A stretch of DNA of 64,000 nt from Solimonas terrae (GTDB taxonomy: Bacteria; Pseudomonadota; Gammaproteobacteria; Nevskiales; Nevskiaceae). The stretch covers positions 124,001 through 188,000 of the forward strand of contig NZ_JAAMOW010000005.1 in NCBI RefSeq assembly GCF_011067135.1. Direction: 5' to 3'. The translations under genes and the position numbers were made by a program. This document shows, in pieces, positions 36,200 through 45,189 of this stretch (the first letter of the stretch is position 1; each line of letters begins with the position of its first letter). The notes under the pieces were generated by a model. The model saw only the letters and a program-made list of their open reading frames with translations. It had not been told where the DNA came from and searched no databases.

Positions 36200-37507
36200 T
36201 TAGTTCAGGATGCGCAGCTCGACGCGGCGGTTGAGCTCGCGGCCGTCGGCGGTCTTGTTGTCGGCAATCGGCTGGGTTTCGCCATAGCCCTTGGCGGTCA
36301 GCTGATCGGCCGGAACACCGTGATCGACGAAGTACTGCATCACCGCCTGGGCACGGCCTTCAGACAGCTTCTGGTTGTAGGCATCCGAACCGATGCTGTC
36401 GGTGTGGCCGGCGATCTCGACCTTCATGTCCGGATACTTCTTCAGCACGCCGACCGCCCAATCCAGGATGGTCTGTGCGTCCGGACGCAGGCGCGTCTTG
36501 TTGAACTCGAAGGTCACGCCCTTGAGATTGATGACCTTGTCGAACGGGCAGCCGTCGCCATCGACGCGCGAACCGGCCGGCGTATCCGGGCACTTGTCGG
36601 CGCTGTCGACGACACCGTCACCGTCGCTGTCGGTCAGGCCGGTCGGCACTTCGACGATCTTGGTGTTGTCGGCCGCCGCTGCCACCTCGACTTTCTTTTC
36701 CTCGAACAGCGGAATTTCGATGCCGAGTGCGGCGCGAATGTCGCCGTACTTGTCGCCGAAGAAGTCGTACACGTAGCGTACGTCGGCACGCAGGCGGATC
36801 TGACCGACCTTGGTAATCGGACCGGTGACGATGCCGACGCCGCCATTGACGAAGCCGCTGAAGCCGTCGTCCTGGGCGCCATTCGGGTAGATGTCGTTGT
36901 AGTCGCCGCCGCCGCCGACGAGCACGTACGGCGTCAGATGCGTACGGTCGCCGAAGGCGTAGAACAGGTCGCCGCCCAGTGCGTAGTTGTAGAAGTCGGT
37001 ACGCAGCTGCTTGCCGGTCTCGATGGTTTCGACGGAGCCATGCAGTTCGTAGCCGAAACGGTTCTCACCCTGATGGCCGAACAGCACATCGAAGCCGCCG
37101 CCGTTCTTGGTGTCGGCCAGACCGAAGCCGCGGTCCTTGTCGGGCCGCAGGTAGAAGCCCTGGATGCCGATGTAACTCGGCGCGGCGAGCGTCGTGCTTT
37201 CGGTCGTCGTCGACTCACTGCCGGAAGTGTCGGTCGCGGTATCGCTGGCGCTTTCGCTGGAAGACGAGTCCGAGGCAGCGGCGCTCGAGTCGGCGGGCGC
37301 CGCAGCGCTGTCGTCGGTCGGTGCGGCTGCGGCGTTGTCGTCCGTGGGGGCCGCACTGTCGCCAGCGGGCGCCGCTGCGGTGTCGTCGGCCGGTGCGGTG
37401 CTCGCATCAGCCGGTGCCGCCGATTGATCCGTGGTCGCGTCCTGTGCGTAGCTGGTGGCGGCGGCGAGCATCATTGCTGCGCCGAAGATGCCAAATGCAG
37501 TTTTCAT
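36200..37507 (-). CDS. OmpA-family outer-membrane protein with TSP3 calcium repeat
   Basis: 435 residues: signal peptide, a long Ala/Asp/Ser-rich low-complexity linker (about 20-105), an eight-strand-type beta-barrel region, a thrombospondin type-3 Ca-binding stretch (DSDGDGVVDSADKCPDTPAG) and a C-terminal OmpA peptidoglycan-binding domain with FEFNKTRLRPDAQ and HTDSIGSDAYNQKLSEGRAQ. It ties the outer membrane to the cell wall. A GGAG lies about 8 bp before the ATG. The acidic linker at the N-terminus, before the barrel, is unusual for OmpA. Confidence 0.9.
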   Translation of the reverse strand: MKTAFGIFGAAMMLAAATSYAQDATTDQSAAPADASTAPADDTAAAPAGDSAAPTDDNAAAAPTDDSAAAPADSSAAASDSSSSESASDTATDTSGSESTTTESTTLAAPSYIGIQGFYLRPDKDRGFGLADTKNGGGFDVLFGHQGENRFGYELHGSVETIETGKQLRTDFYNYALGGDLFYAFGDRTHLTPYVLVGGGGDYNDIYPNGAQDDGFSGFVNGGVGIVTGPITKVGQIRLRADVRYVYDFFGDKYGDIRAALGIEIPLFEEKKVEVAAAADNTKIVEVPTGLTDSDGDGVVDSADKCPDTPAGSRVDGDGCPFDKVINLKGVTFEFNKTRLRPDAQTILDWAVGVLKKYPDMKVEIAGHTDSIGSDAYNQKLSEGRAQAVMQYFVDHGVPADQLTAKGYGETQPIADNKTADGRELNRRVELRILN

Positions 37508-37799
37508 GAGAACTCCAATGTTCCTAGGGGTGCCGGTTCGACGTTTTTATCAGGGCGTTTCGCACCGGCGCATCACGTCCATTGCCGCGACCACAGGGCC
37601 TTGTCCGGCGATTTCTTGCACGTTCGCCGGGTACAGAACAGCCCGCTGTTATTCCATGGGAGTGCCACACAATGCCAGCGGTTTACGATGACTCGTTGCC
37701 CGTACGATGAATCTAATTAAAAGCCCGGAAAAAGAAAGTAGGTAAATGCTGACAGCGTTGCGGCTGTTTCAAGCGACTGAATCAGTTCGGCTGTGCCCC
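37508..37799 (-). promoter_or_regulatory. Upstream region of the OmpA-family gene
   Basis: Together with the adjoining terminator this fills the 346-bp gap between the OmpA-family and DUF1302 genes. No gene is visible. A ribosome binding site (TTGGAG on the minus strand) precedes the OmpA-family ATG. AT-rich stretches near 37540 and 37710-37740 could hold promoters, but I cannot pick a convincing -35/-10 pair. Confidence 0.35.
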
Positions 37800-37831
37800 A
37801 AAAAAAACGCGCCACCCGAACGGGTGGCGCG
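37800..37831 (-). terminator. Intrinsic terminator after the DUF1302 gene
   Basis: On the minus strand a perfect 10-bp stem (CGCGCCACCC / GGGTGGCGCG) with a 4-base loop is followed by seven to eight T. It lies 22 bp after the DUF1302 stop codon. Confidence 0.92.
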
Positions 37832-37853
37832 TCTGTTCGATCAGCCGTTTCGG

Positions 37854-40418
37854 CTAGAACTGAACGCGGACGAAGGCCTGTGCGAAATCGCGATCGCGCA
37901 GCAGGTTGTTTTCGCCGCCGCCGAAGTACCAGGTATAACCCAGCGTCAGCGACAGGAAGCTCTTGTAGCGCGTTTCGAAATTCGCGACGACCGACTTGCG
38001 GCCGGCGACGAAGTTCTCGGCCGGGCCGGGTGAGGTGCCTGCCACATCCTGCGACCAGACCAGGAATGGCTCGATGCTGATGGCCGGCAGCACGCTTTCG
38101 TACTTGATGATGCTGATCAGGCGATAGCCCCACGAGAATTTGTCGACGAACTCGCTGAGATTGGCCTGATGCGGATTGAAGCGCAGACCGTCAGCGCCGA
38201 CATTGCACGCCGGGTTGGTGGAGCAGGCCTGCTTCGAGCCGTCCGCACCGCTGCCATCAGCGCCGGCAGAGGCATGCAGGTAGACGCCGGGGGCGTCGAT
38301 CTGCAGCTGATCGAGCGGCGGCAGGCCCGGAATCCAGGTCGCTCCGAACTCGCCGACCAGCTGGATCTGGTCCGCGCCGATGAAGTTGTCGGTCGCGCCG
38401 AGCACGCGCGTGAAGCCCAGATTGAACTGGTAGACGTCGAAGCGCTCGTAGCCGCGGATGTAGCCCGGATTGTGCTTGTCCAGCGGCATGCTGTAGTCGG
38501 TCCCCGGATTCTCGCCGACGACACCGCCGCGATACGGAATCACGAAGCTCGGGTAGGCGCGGGCCGAGCCGGGCAGATGGCCGACCAGCAGGTTGACGGT
38601 GTCCGGATAAGGGTTGTTGCCGTTGATGTCCTGGAAGTCGCTGCTGCCGTAGGTGCCGCGGGTTCCGTCGCCATCGACATAACCGGCGCCGAAGTGCGTG
38701 CCCGCGCAACCGCCGTTCGGCGAATTGCCGCAGCTCTGCAGCGTCGGGCCGAGAGCCGCGAAGCCGAGATCGGCGATCGAAATCTGCAGAGGCAGGTTCG
38801 GACGGTATGCAACTTCGCCCTGGAACGAATAGTCGCCAATGGTGGTGTTGAAGCTGAGCCCGAACATGTGGATGTTTTCGGGGTATTCGAAGACGATGCG
38901 CGGGTTGTCGAGTTCCGCCGAATCGTTGAGCGGCGCGTTCGGATCGCCACCGGAAATCAGCAGGCCGTTCAGGGTCGCCAGCGTTGCCGGCAGCTCGGCG
39001 AGGTTCAGCGCGCCGGTGTCGTTGGCCAGCGCCAGCGGGTTGGTCAGCAACTCGCGGGCGATCAGCGCCGTCGAGTCCTTCTGCAACGCGGCGCGCGCGT
39101 TCGGGTCGGCGACTGCGGGAATGTTGCCGCAAGCCTGGAAGAAGGTGACCGTGTCCTTGACCTTCGGATTGTGGCTGCACGAGGTCGGGGCAGAGAAGAA
39201 GCTGATGTACGGCAGCTTCGAGTGATAGTTCATGAAGTAGGCGCCGAACTCGGTGCCGGCGCCGAGGTCTTCGGCGTAGTACTTCATGGCGATGCCGTAT
39301 TGCCCCTGATTGCTGGCATCCCAGTCCTTTTCGCGCAGGATCGTGCCGGTCGTCGGCGTGATCAGCGTCAGCGGATTGTCGAGATAGCCCTTGCGGGTAT
39401 TGGCAGTGTCGCCGTCGAAGGCGCGTTCAGGATCGTCGGCTGCCGAGCCGAAGCTGAAATTGACGCTCTTGCCGGCGTTGTTGGTGCCCAGATCGTTGGT
39501 GGCGAAATAGCTGCCCGGCGGCGGCGCATCCAGCGGCTGCCACTCGAACTGGTAGAAAGCTTCAACGGTGGCATTGTCGAACGGTTCGACGCTGGCGAAG
39601 GCCATGCCGACCGGCGTGAACACTTCCTCCACCTGGGTGCCGACACGGTACAGATTGTTGGCGTTGACCGGGTTCGCCTGGTTGATGCTGTTGATCGCCA
39701 GCAGCGTGGATTCGCCCCAGTTCACGGTCTGGCGGCCGAGCTTGAAGGTCAGGTCATGACCGTCCCAGAACGGCAGCGCGACGTGGCCGAAGATGTTGGC
39801 GTCGAGCATCTGGAACGCCGTGCCGATCGAGCGCAATGACGAGCCGTCGTTGCGCTTGATCCTTTCGCGCGCGCCCGGACCGTAGACGTGCGTGAAGTAG
39901 CGGTTCGAGATCGGGTCGTTGGTGATGCCGACCTGGTCGACGTTCTGCGGCGTGATGATGTTGGGATGGGTTTCGTTGAAATCGTTGTTGACGAAATCGT
40001 AGAAGTACAGCCACTTCGCGTAGAGGCCGTAATCGCCCCAGTTCACGGTCAGATCCTGCGTGACCTTGGCGACGGCCTGCGTCAGATCGTTCTTGTTGTA
40101 GTTGAGATCGCCGTCGTCGCCACGCATCGCATAGGCGCCGGGCAGGCTGGCGAGCCGCTGGGACGGGTAGACCTGATCGCGAAACAGGCCCTGGCAGGTC
40201 TGGTAGGCGCCGCTGCAACCGGTCGGCGACAGGTCCGCCTTGCCGATCAGGTTCTTCGACTGCGACTCCATGCGCATCGCCGCACCGAAGCTGGCGGTGG
40301 TGTTCAGATTGCCGGTGACGTCACCGTCGAACAGATCGAAGCCGAGCGCGAACGCCGACGTGCTCGCGCAAGCGAGCAACACGCCGGATGCACCGACCGC
40401 CGCTTTCCATACCTTCAT
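37854..40418 (-). CDS. DUF1302 family outer-membrane protein
   Basis: 854 residues with a signal peptide (cut near TSAFALG) and the DUF1302 layout: GDVTGNLNTTASFGAAMR at the start, LGRQTVNWGESTL in the first third, and a C-terminal LTLGYTWYFGGGENNLLRDRDF...VRVQF with terminal Phe typical of beta-barrels. Such proteins are common in hydrocarbon- and steroid-degrading proteobacteria, usually beside a DUF1329 lipoprotein gene; none is seen here. Role is unproven, probably outer-membrane transport of hydrophobic compounds. ATG 40418 was chosen because the signal peptide begins there. Confidence 0.9.
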   Translation of the reverse strand: MKVWKAAVGASGVLLACASTSAFALGFDLFDGDVTGNLNTTASFGAAMRMESQSKNLIGKADLSPTGCSGAYQTCQGLFRDQVYPSQRLASLPGAYAMRGDDGDLNYNKNDLTQAVAKVTQDLTVNWGDYGLYAKWLYFYDFVNNDFNETHPNIITPQNVDQVGITNDPISNRYFTHVYGPGARERIKRNDGSSLRSIGTAFQMLDANIFGHVALPFWDGHDLTFKLGRQTVNWGESTLLAINSINQANPVNANNLYRVGTQVEEVFTPVGMAFASVEPFDNATVEAFYQFEWQPLDAPPPGSYFATNDLGTNNAGKSVNFSFGSAADDPERAFDGDTANTRKGYLDNPLTLITPTTGTILREKDWDASNQGQYGIAMKYYAEDLGAGTEFGAYFMNYHSKLPYISFFSAPTSCSHNPKVKDTVTFFQACGNIPAVADPNARAALQKDSTALIARELLTNPLALANDTGALNLAELPATLATLNGLLISGGDPNAPLNDSAELDNPRIVFEYPENIHMFGLSFNTTIGDYSFQGEVAYRPNLPLQISIADLGFAALGPTLQSCGNSPNGGCAGTHFGAGYVDGDGTRGTYGSSDFQDINGNNPYPDTVNLLVGHLPGSARAYPSFVIPYRGGVVGENPGTDYSMPLDKHNPGYIRGYERFDVYQFNLGFTRVLGATDNFIGADQIQLVGEFGATWIPGLPPLDQLQIDAPGVYLHASAGADGSGADGSKQACSTNPACNVGADGLRFNPHQANLSEFVDKFSWGYRLISIIKYESVLPAISIEPFLVWSQDVAGTSPGPAENFVAGRKSVVANFETRYKSFLSLTLGYTWYFGGGENNLLRDRDFAQAFVRVQF

Positions 40419-40565
40419 CTTGTGTCTCCCCGATGTCCCAGATTCTGCGTGCACCGTGGCGTAGCGGGACTGCACCACGATTGATGCGCGGAAACCTATC
40501 ACGGACGCGACGCAAAAAAAATGGCTGTACCGATCGTGTTGCCGGCACCTGCCGCGAAGTCGCGC

Positions 40566-41468
40566 TCAAAGCCCATGCGTCGTCAGGAACTCGCGGATCG
40601 TTGCCGCCGTCCGTTGCGGGTCTTCCTGCATGAAACAGTGACCTCCCGGCTGTGTGCGGACGTCGATGCCCGCCACCAGCCTGCCGGCCTTGCGTGCGGC
40701 CGGCGCGATGAACGGATAGGTCTGCGTGCCGTAGACGAACAGCACCGGACACCGCAGTTGTCGCAAGGCCTGCCACGGATACAAGGGATGATCGAAGATC
40801 GCCGCTTCCAGCCAGGTCGGACAGGCCAAGGTGCGTTCGCCATCGTCGTCACGGGTAGCATGTTCGATGAAGCAGTTGAATGCCTCGTCGCGCCAGCCGC
40901 GGTAGATGCCGCGATCATGAAGGCGAGCCCAGGCCTGTGCGCGCGTCGGCCAGCGATCGCGCCGCCGCAGTGCGCCGCGCGCGATCGGATTGCGGCCGAC
41001 CGCGGCGAGCAGGCGCGTCGCCAGGAATACCGGTGTCGGCATCAGGATCGGGTCGAGCAGCACGAGCGCGCCGAACAACTGCGGATTTTCTGCCGCGGCG
41101 CGCACGGTCAGCGCCGCGCCGTAGCTGTGCCCCATGCCGACCAGCGTCTGTCCGCCCGGTTTCTGCTCGGCGATTACCGGCGCAATGCGACGGGCAATGG
41201 CGACGGAGCCGGCGAAGTGGTCCGGGCGATCACTGTCGCCGTGCCCCTCGATGTCATGGCAGAACAGCCCGTAGCAGGGCATGAGCTGCTGCAGCAGCGG
41301 CCAGTAGACGCCTCCGCAGAAACCGTTGCCGTGCACGAAATGCAGGCAGGTCGCGTGGCCGTCGTGACGCCGGCCGCGCAGGGTCGGGCCGGCGCCGGCG
41401 GATGAGGTCCACGGCGAGGTCAGATCGCGATAGGCGGAGGCGGTCGAGAGCATGGGCGTTGCCGGCAA
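40566..41468 (-). CDS. Alpha/beta-hydrolase
   Basis: 300 residues of the alpha/beta-hydrolase fold. The oxyanion segment FVHGNGFCGGVYWPLL and the nucleophile elbow GMGHSYGAAL (Ser) are clear; the catalytic His lies in QPGGHCFMQED near the C-terminus. No signal peptide. Substrate unknown; esterase, lipase or dehalogenase-like members share this pattern. It is divergent from the PAPS-reductase-family gene and 147 bp from the DUF1302 gene on the same strand. Confidence 0.85.
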   Translation of the reverse strand: MPATPMLSTASAYRDLTSPWTSSAGAGPTLRGRRHDGHATCLHFVHGNGFCGGVYWPLLQQLMPCYGLFCHDIEGHGDSDRPDHFAGSVAIARRIAPVIAEQKPGGQTLVGMGHSYGAALTVRAAAENPQLFGALVLLDPILMPTPVFLATRLLAAVGRNPIARGALRRRDRWPTRAQAWARLHDRGIYRGWRDEAFNCFIEHATRDDDGERTLACPTWLEAAIFDHPLYPWQALRQLRCPVLFVYGTQTYPFIAPAARKAGRLVAGIDVRTQPGGHCFMQEDPQRTAATIREFLTTHGL

Positions 41469-41682
41469 AAAGGAAGGAAGCCTAGCCCAGCGTCGCGACC
41501 AGATTCCAGCGGCCGTACCCGTCTCGCGCCGCCCGAGCGACGGATCGGGGCAAACGTGCCGCCGGCCGCCGTGCCGGCGTCATCACCGGCTGCTGTTCAC
41601 GATCTGCACGCCATCATGGGACGCGCCATCATGGGAAAAGCCGGCGTCGTCCCCATATCGATGGCGGTCCGGCAATCGGAGA

Positions 41683-42330
41683 ATGGAAATGATGTCTGAA
41701 GTCCCGTTACTGGAGCAACAGGCCCGCGCCTTCATCCGGCAAGAGCTTGCTTCGACTGGGACGTCGATCGTGACCAGCAACTTCCGGCCGTTCGCAGCGG
41801 TGATGCTGCATCTGATGACGCGCGAACAGGCCGACATCCCGGTGGTGTGGATGGACAGCGGCTACAACACGGCCGAAACCTATCGTTACGCCGAGCAGTT
41901 GCGCCAGCGTCTGTCGCTCAATCTGCAGGTCTACACGCCGCGGCGCACGCGGGCGCAGCGCGAAGCGCTGGACGGGCCGCCGCCGGGCCGCGACAGCCCA
42001 CGCTTCGAAGACTTCGTGCGCGAGATCAAGCTGGAGCCGTTCGATCGCGCGCTGGCGGCGCTCAGGCCGAAACGCTGGTTCACCGGGGTGCGCGCGCAGG
42101 ACAGTGCCGAGCGCGCGCAGATGAGCGCGATCTCGCAGGACGCGCGCGGGGTACTGAAGATCGCGCCGCTGCTGGCCTGGACTTCGCGCGATCTGCATCA
42201 GTATCTGCAGCGCTACGACTTGCCGAACAACTGGGAGTACGTCGATCCGAGCAAGCCGGTCGCGAACCAGGAGTGCGGGCTGCACCTGACGCCCGTCGAC
42301 GCGGCCGTCAGTCGCGCAGAAACGCCCTGA
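41683..42330 (+). CDS. PAPS/APS reductase-family protein (CysH-like)
   Basis: 215 residues. It has the substrate-binding start IVTSNFRPFAAVMLHLM, the segment IPVVWMDSGYNTAETYRYAEQL and the catalytic C-terminal ECGLH (Cys198). The two Cys pairs that bind the 4Fe-4S cluster of APS reductases are absent, so it resembles the thioredoxin-dependent PAPS type. It would reduce PAPS to sulfite, linking to the sulfate uptake operon 11 kb away, but it is not next to other cys genes. Start chosen at ATG 41683 after a purine-rich GGAGAA; ATGs at 41689 and 41692 are alternatives. Its end overlaps the next, convergent gene by 23 bp. Confidence 0.85.
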   Translation: MEMMSEVPLLEQQARAFIRQELASTGTSIVTSNFRPFAAVMLHLMTREQADIPVVWMDSGYNTAETYRYAEQLRQRLSLNLQVYTPRRTRAQREALDGPPPGRDSPRFEDFVREIKLEPFDRALAALRPKRWFTGVRAQDSAERAQMSAISQDARGVLKIAPLLAWTSRDLHQYLQRYDLPNNWEYVDPSKPVANQECGLHLTPVDAAVSRAETP

Positions 42331-43171
42331 TCGCCGCAGCGGTGGCCTGCGGCGCATCGAAATGCAGCATGTGACCGGCGCCGGCGATCACGACGTGTCG
42401 ATGATCGCGGAAGCAGGCGCGCCTCGCCGGCATTTCGTGTGCGCCGACCGCGCTGGCGCCGAACGAGCGCTCGGCATCGACAAACAGTGTCGCGGCGCTG
42501 ACTTCGCGCCAGATCGCCATCGATTCCTCGACGCGATACAGGCCCGGCATGTTGAGGCGGTGGCGGGGATCGGCGAGCAGGCGCACGCGGCCTTTGCCGT
42601 CTTCGGCGCCCCAGCCGCGCGCGACGAACATCGCGCGTTGCTCGCCGAGCTGCGGATGCTGGACGCGTATGCGTTCGGCAAGCGCGGAAAACGACGCGTA
42701 GGTCTTGGCGCGCATCGGCATGCGCAGCTGTGCCAGCCAGCGACGATAGCGGCTTACCGCCTGGTCCGGGCGCGTATCGGGCGTGAACAGCCCGTCCAGC
42801 AGGATCAGCCTGGAAACGCGGCTCGGGCACAGACCGGCGTAGAGACTGGCGACCTGGGCGCCCATGCTGTGGCCGGCGAGCCAGATCGGCGACGTGTCGC
42901 CGGCGTAGTGGCGTACCAGTGCGTCGAGATCGGCGACGTAATCGGCAAACCAGTAGCCGTCGGCCGGCCACTCCGTATAACCGAGCCCGCGCCAGTCCGG
43001 CGCCACGATCTGGCAACTTGTCAGCAGCTCCTGTGCGATGTCCTCGAAGGTCGCGGAGGCGTCGAGGAAGCCGTGGCCGAGCACCAGCAGCGGCTGGTCC
43101 GGACGTCCCCAGCGGCGGACGTGATAACGCAGGCCGCGAACGCGGATGAATTCGGAGCGGCTGGTCGTCAC
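42308..43171 (-). CDS. Alpha/beta-hydrolase
   Basis: 287 residues: VLGHGFLDASATFEDI (oxyanion), the nucleophile elbow AGHSMGAQVASLYA, an acid residue region LLDGLFTPDTRPD, and the terminal IAGAGHMLHFDAP with the catalytic His. It resembles epoxide-hydrolase/haloalkane or MhpC-like hydrolases without clear substrate. No signal peptide. The 3' end overlaps the convergent PAPS-reductase-family gene. Confidence 0.87.
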   Translation of the reverse strand: MTTSRSEFIRVRGLRYHVRRWGRPDQPLLVLGHGFLDASATFEDIAQELLTSCQIVAPDWRGLGYTEWPADGYWFADYVADLDALVRHYAGDTSPIWLAGHSMGAQVASLYAGLCPSRVSRLILLDGLFTPDTRPDQAVSRYRRWLAQLRMPMRAKTYASFSALAERIRVQHPQLGEQRAMFVARGWGAEDGKGRVRLLADPRHRLNMPGLYRVEESMAIWREVSAATLFVDAERSFGASAVGAHEMPARRACFRDHRHVVIAGAGHMLHFDAPQATAAAIRAFLRD

Positions 43172-43234
43172 GAGCGGCAGGAACGGGGATGAGCCCGCAG
43201 TATAAAGCCGCGCCGATATCGCTCGGCGACGCTG

Positions 43235-43738
43235 TCAGGCGACCGGCAGCGAGCTCGTGAAAGCGCCGTGCGGCATGGGAAAGCCGAGCGCCGTCATCGG
43301 CGTGACGTGGGACTTGGCGATCTTCCAGACACCGTCCTCGATGACATAGGTATCGCGGTATTCCATCGACACCTGCGTCACGGTCTTGTCCTTGTTGTTG
43401 ACCTGCATGAACCACAGCGTCCACTCGCCGGTGGCGGTGCGGTCGTCGACAAACGTGATCGAAGGATGCTTGCCGTGGTGGACGTCGTGCACGAGCCAAT
43501 TGCCCCCCTCCTTGGCGAGCGCGATCTGCATGAAGACCTGGACCAGCGGTTCGCGATCGTCGAACTTGCCGACGACGCCGTAGTCGATATCGGCGCCCTG
43601 TTTGACGAAGCAGTCGCGGAACGTCTCCGGATCCTTGCGGTCACAGGCACGCCAGTAGCGGTACTTGAGTTGTTCGATCGCGTTGATCGCTTCAAGTCGC
43701 GCGACGCGGCGCAGCAGATCGGCGTTGGTATCGCTCAT
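43235..43738 (-). CDS. SnoaL/NTF2-like protein
   Basis: 167 residues with the cone-shaped SnoaL_4/NTF2 fold signature: EAINAIEQLKYRYWRACDRKD near the start, then DDREPLVQVFM, HHGKHPSITFVDDRTATGEW and EYRDTYVIEDGVWKIAKSH. Members include steroid isomerases, dehydratases and small ligand-binding proteins. The substrate is unknown, but the neighbourhood (DUF1302, hydrolases, CoA ligase) suggests catabolism of hydrophobic compounds. Confidence 0.82.
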   Translation of the reverse strand: MSDTNADLLRRVARLEAINAIEQLKYRYWRACDRKDPETFRDCFVKQGADIDYGVVGKFDDREPLVQVFMQIALAKEGGNWLVHDVHHGKHPSITFVDDRTATGEWTLWFMQVNNKDKTVTQVSMEYRDTYVIEDGVWKIAKSHVTPMTALGFPMPHGAFTSSLPVA

Positions 43739-43872
43739 GAGCAGATTCTCCCCGGGGTGGATTTGCCATTGACCTTAATGACCCGGGTGCTCGGCGGCCA
43801 AGTCCGAACGGATGAAAGCTGAGCAAGCTTCATAAATTAGTTTTTCTAAGCAAAAGCCCGAGAAAAGATCAA

Positions 43873-43902
43873 TTGCTGCGGCGCAACAAGATCGGCTTTA
43901 AT
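43873..43902 (+). promoter_or_regulatory. Candidate sigma70 promoter of the orphan RNA
   Basis: TTGCTG at 43873-43878 and TTTAAT at 43897-43902 are separated by 18 bp (four and five matches to consensus). It lies in an AT-rich patch and points toward the hairpins and T-run at 43958-44009, with no gene between. Confidence 0.5.
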
Positions 43903-43909
43903 ACACCTG

Positions 43910-44009
43910 TCGCAACGCCAACGGTCTGTCCGGCCAGCGTTGCAAACGATCTCCTCCAGATCCCCACATGGGATCTCTTAAGGCTACCCTCACCGGTAGC
44001 CTTTTTTTT
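43910..44009 (+). ncRNA. Candidate small RNA, about 100 nt, ending in an intrinsic terminator
   Basis: The plus strand carries two consecutive perfect hairpins: a 7-bp stem with 5-base loop at 43958-43976 and an 8-bp stem with 6-base loop at 43981-44002, followed by eight T (44002-44009). All genes on both sides are on the minus strand (SnoaL-like gene starts at 43738; alcohol dehydrogenase ends at 44047), so the terminator serves no known gene. Read from the minus strand the hairpin has no T-run. With the promoter-like element just upstream this fits a free-standing small RNA. I do not recognise an Rfam family. No good small ORF is seen inside. Confidence 0.5.
43981..44009 (+). terminator. 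Orphan plus-strand intrinsic terminator
   Basis: AGGCTACC / GGTAGCCT stem with a 6-base loop, followed by eight T on the plus strand. There is no plus-strand gene upstream within several hundred bases, which is why a small RNA is proposed. Confidence 0.88.
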
Positions 44010-44046
44010 GTCCTGCGGTCGCCGGGCCATGTTCGGCGCCGTTCCC

Positions 44047-45189
44047 TCACTCGAACACGATCACCTGGCGAACCGCTTCGCCGCGTGCCAGCCGATCGAA
44101 GCCGAGATTGATCTCGTCCAGTTTCAACCGATGGGTCAGCAGCCTGTCGACCGGCAGCTTGCCGGCACGATAAAGGGCGACGAAGCGCGGCAGGTCGCGC
44201 GCCGGAACCGCGGAACCCATGTATGAACCCTTGACCGTCCGTTCTTCGGCGACGAGGCTCACGGCCGGCACGCTGAAACGCCTGTCCGGGTGCGGCAGGC
44301 CGGCGGTGATCGTCGTGCCGCCACGACGGGTTGCCGCATAGGCCGCGGCCAGCGCCAGCTCGGAGCCGGCGGTCTCGATGCTGTGCTGCGCACCGCCGCC
44401 GGTCGCGTCGCGAATCCGGGCGACCGCATCGGCTTCGGTCGCCAGGACGGTATGGGTGGCGCCGAGTTGGCGGGCGAGCTCGAGCTTGGCCGGCAGCACA
44501 TCGACTGCGACGACCGGATCGGCGCCCGAGGCCAGTGCGCCGAGCAGCGCTGCCAGACCGACGCCGCCAAGACCGAAAATGGCGACGCTGTCGCCGGGCG
44601 CGACGCGGGCGGTGTTGACGACCGCGCCGACGCCGGTCAGTACCGCACAGCCGAACAGGGCGGCGATCGTCCAGTCCAGCGGGCGACCGTCGTCCGACGG
44701 CGCGATGCGTACGGCCGAGCGCGCCGACACGACGGTGGCTTCGGCGAAGGCGGAAACTCCGAGATGATGGTGCAATTCCGGGGCATCGCCCCGCCAGCGC
44801 CTGGCGCCGGACAGCAGGGTGCCGGCGGTATTGGCGCGCGCGCCGGGTTCGCACAGCGCCGCGCGCCCTTCCGCGCAGTATGCGCAGTGACCGCAGGCCG
44901 GCACAAAGGCGAACACCACCTGATCGCCGACCGCGAAGTCGTGCACGTCGCGGCCGATCGCCAGTACTTCGCCGGCTGCTTCGTGGCCCAGCACCATCGG
45001 CATCACGCGCGGCCGCGAACCATCGATTACCGACAGGTCGGAATGGCAGAGACCGGCGGCGCGCAGCTTGACCAGCAGTTCGTCGGGTCCGGGTGGATCA
45101 AGCTGCACGGTCTCGATCACGAGCGGTCTGGATTGCGCGAACGGTGCGCTGCGGCCCATTTCGCGCAGCACGGCGGCGCGGACTTTCAT
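44047..45189 (-). CDS. Zinc-dependent alcohol dehydrogenase (MDR, class III-like)
   Basis: 380 residues. Catalytic zinc ligands are Cys48 (GLCHSD) and His69-Glu70 (GHEAAG); the structural zinc cysteines are 99, 102, 105 and 113 (CGHCAYC...LC). The NAD site is FGLGGVGLAAL. It would oxidise alcohols or reduce aldehydes in the cytoplasm. Its start overlaps the thioesterase stop (ATGA), so the two form an operon, divergent from the CoA ligase; together they suggest alcohol-to-acyl-CoA metabolism. Confidence 0.93.
   Translation of the reverse strand: MKVRAAVLREMGRSAPFAQSRPLVIETVQLDPPGPDELLVKLRAAGLCHSDLSVIDGSRPRVMPMVLGHEAAGEVLAIGRDVHDFAVGDQVVFAFVPACGHCAYCAEGRAALCEPGARANTAGTLLSGARRWRGDAPELHHHLGVSAFAEATVVSARSAVRIAPSDDGRPLDWTIAALFGCAVLTGVGAVVNTARVAPGDSVAIFGLGGVGLAALLGALASGADPVVAVDVLPAKLELARQLGATHTVLATEADAVARIRDATGGGAQHSIETAGSELALAAAYAATRRGGTTITAGLPHPDRRFSVPAVSLVAEERTVKGSYMGSAVPARDLPRFVALYRAGKLPVDRLLTHRLKLDEINLGFDRLARGEAVRQVIVFE

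Noticed and set aside
35582-37720. Plus-strand open frame of 712 codons
   Set aside because: Antisense to the lipoprotein and OmpA-family genes, both with signal peptides and motifs.
38169-39839. Plus-strand open frame of 556 codons
   Set aside because: Antisense to the DUF1302 gene.
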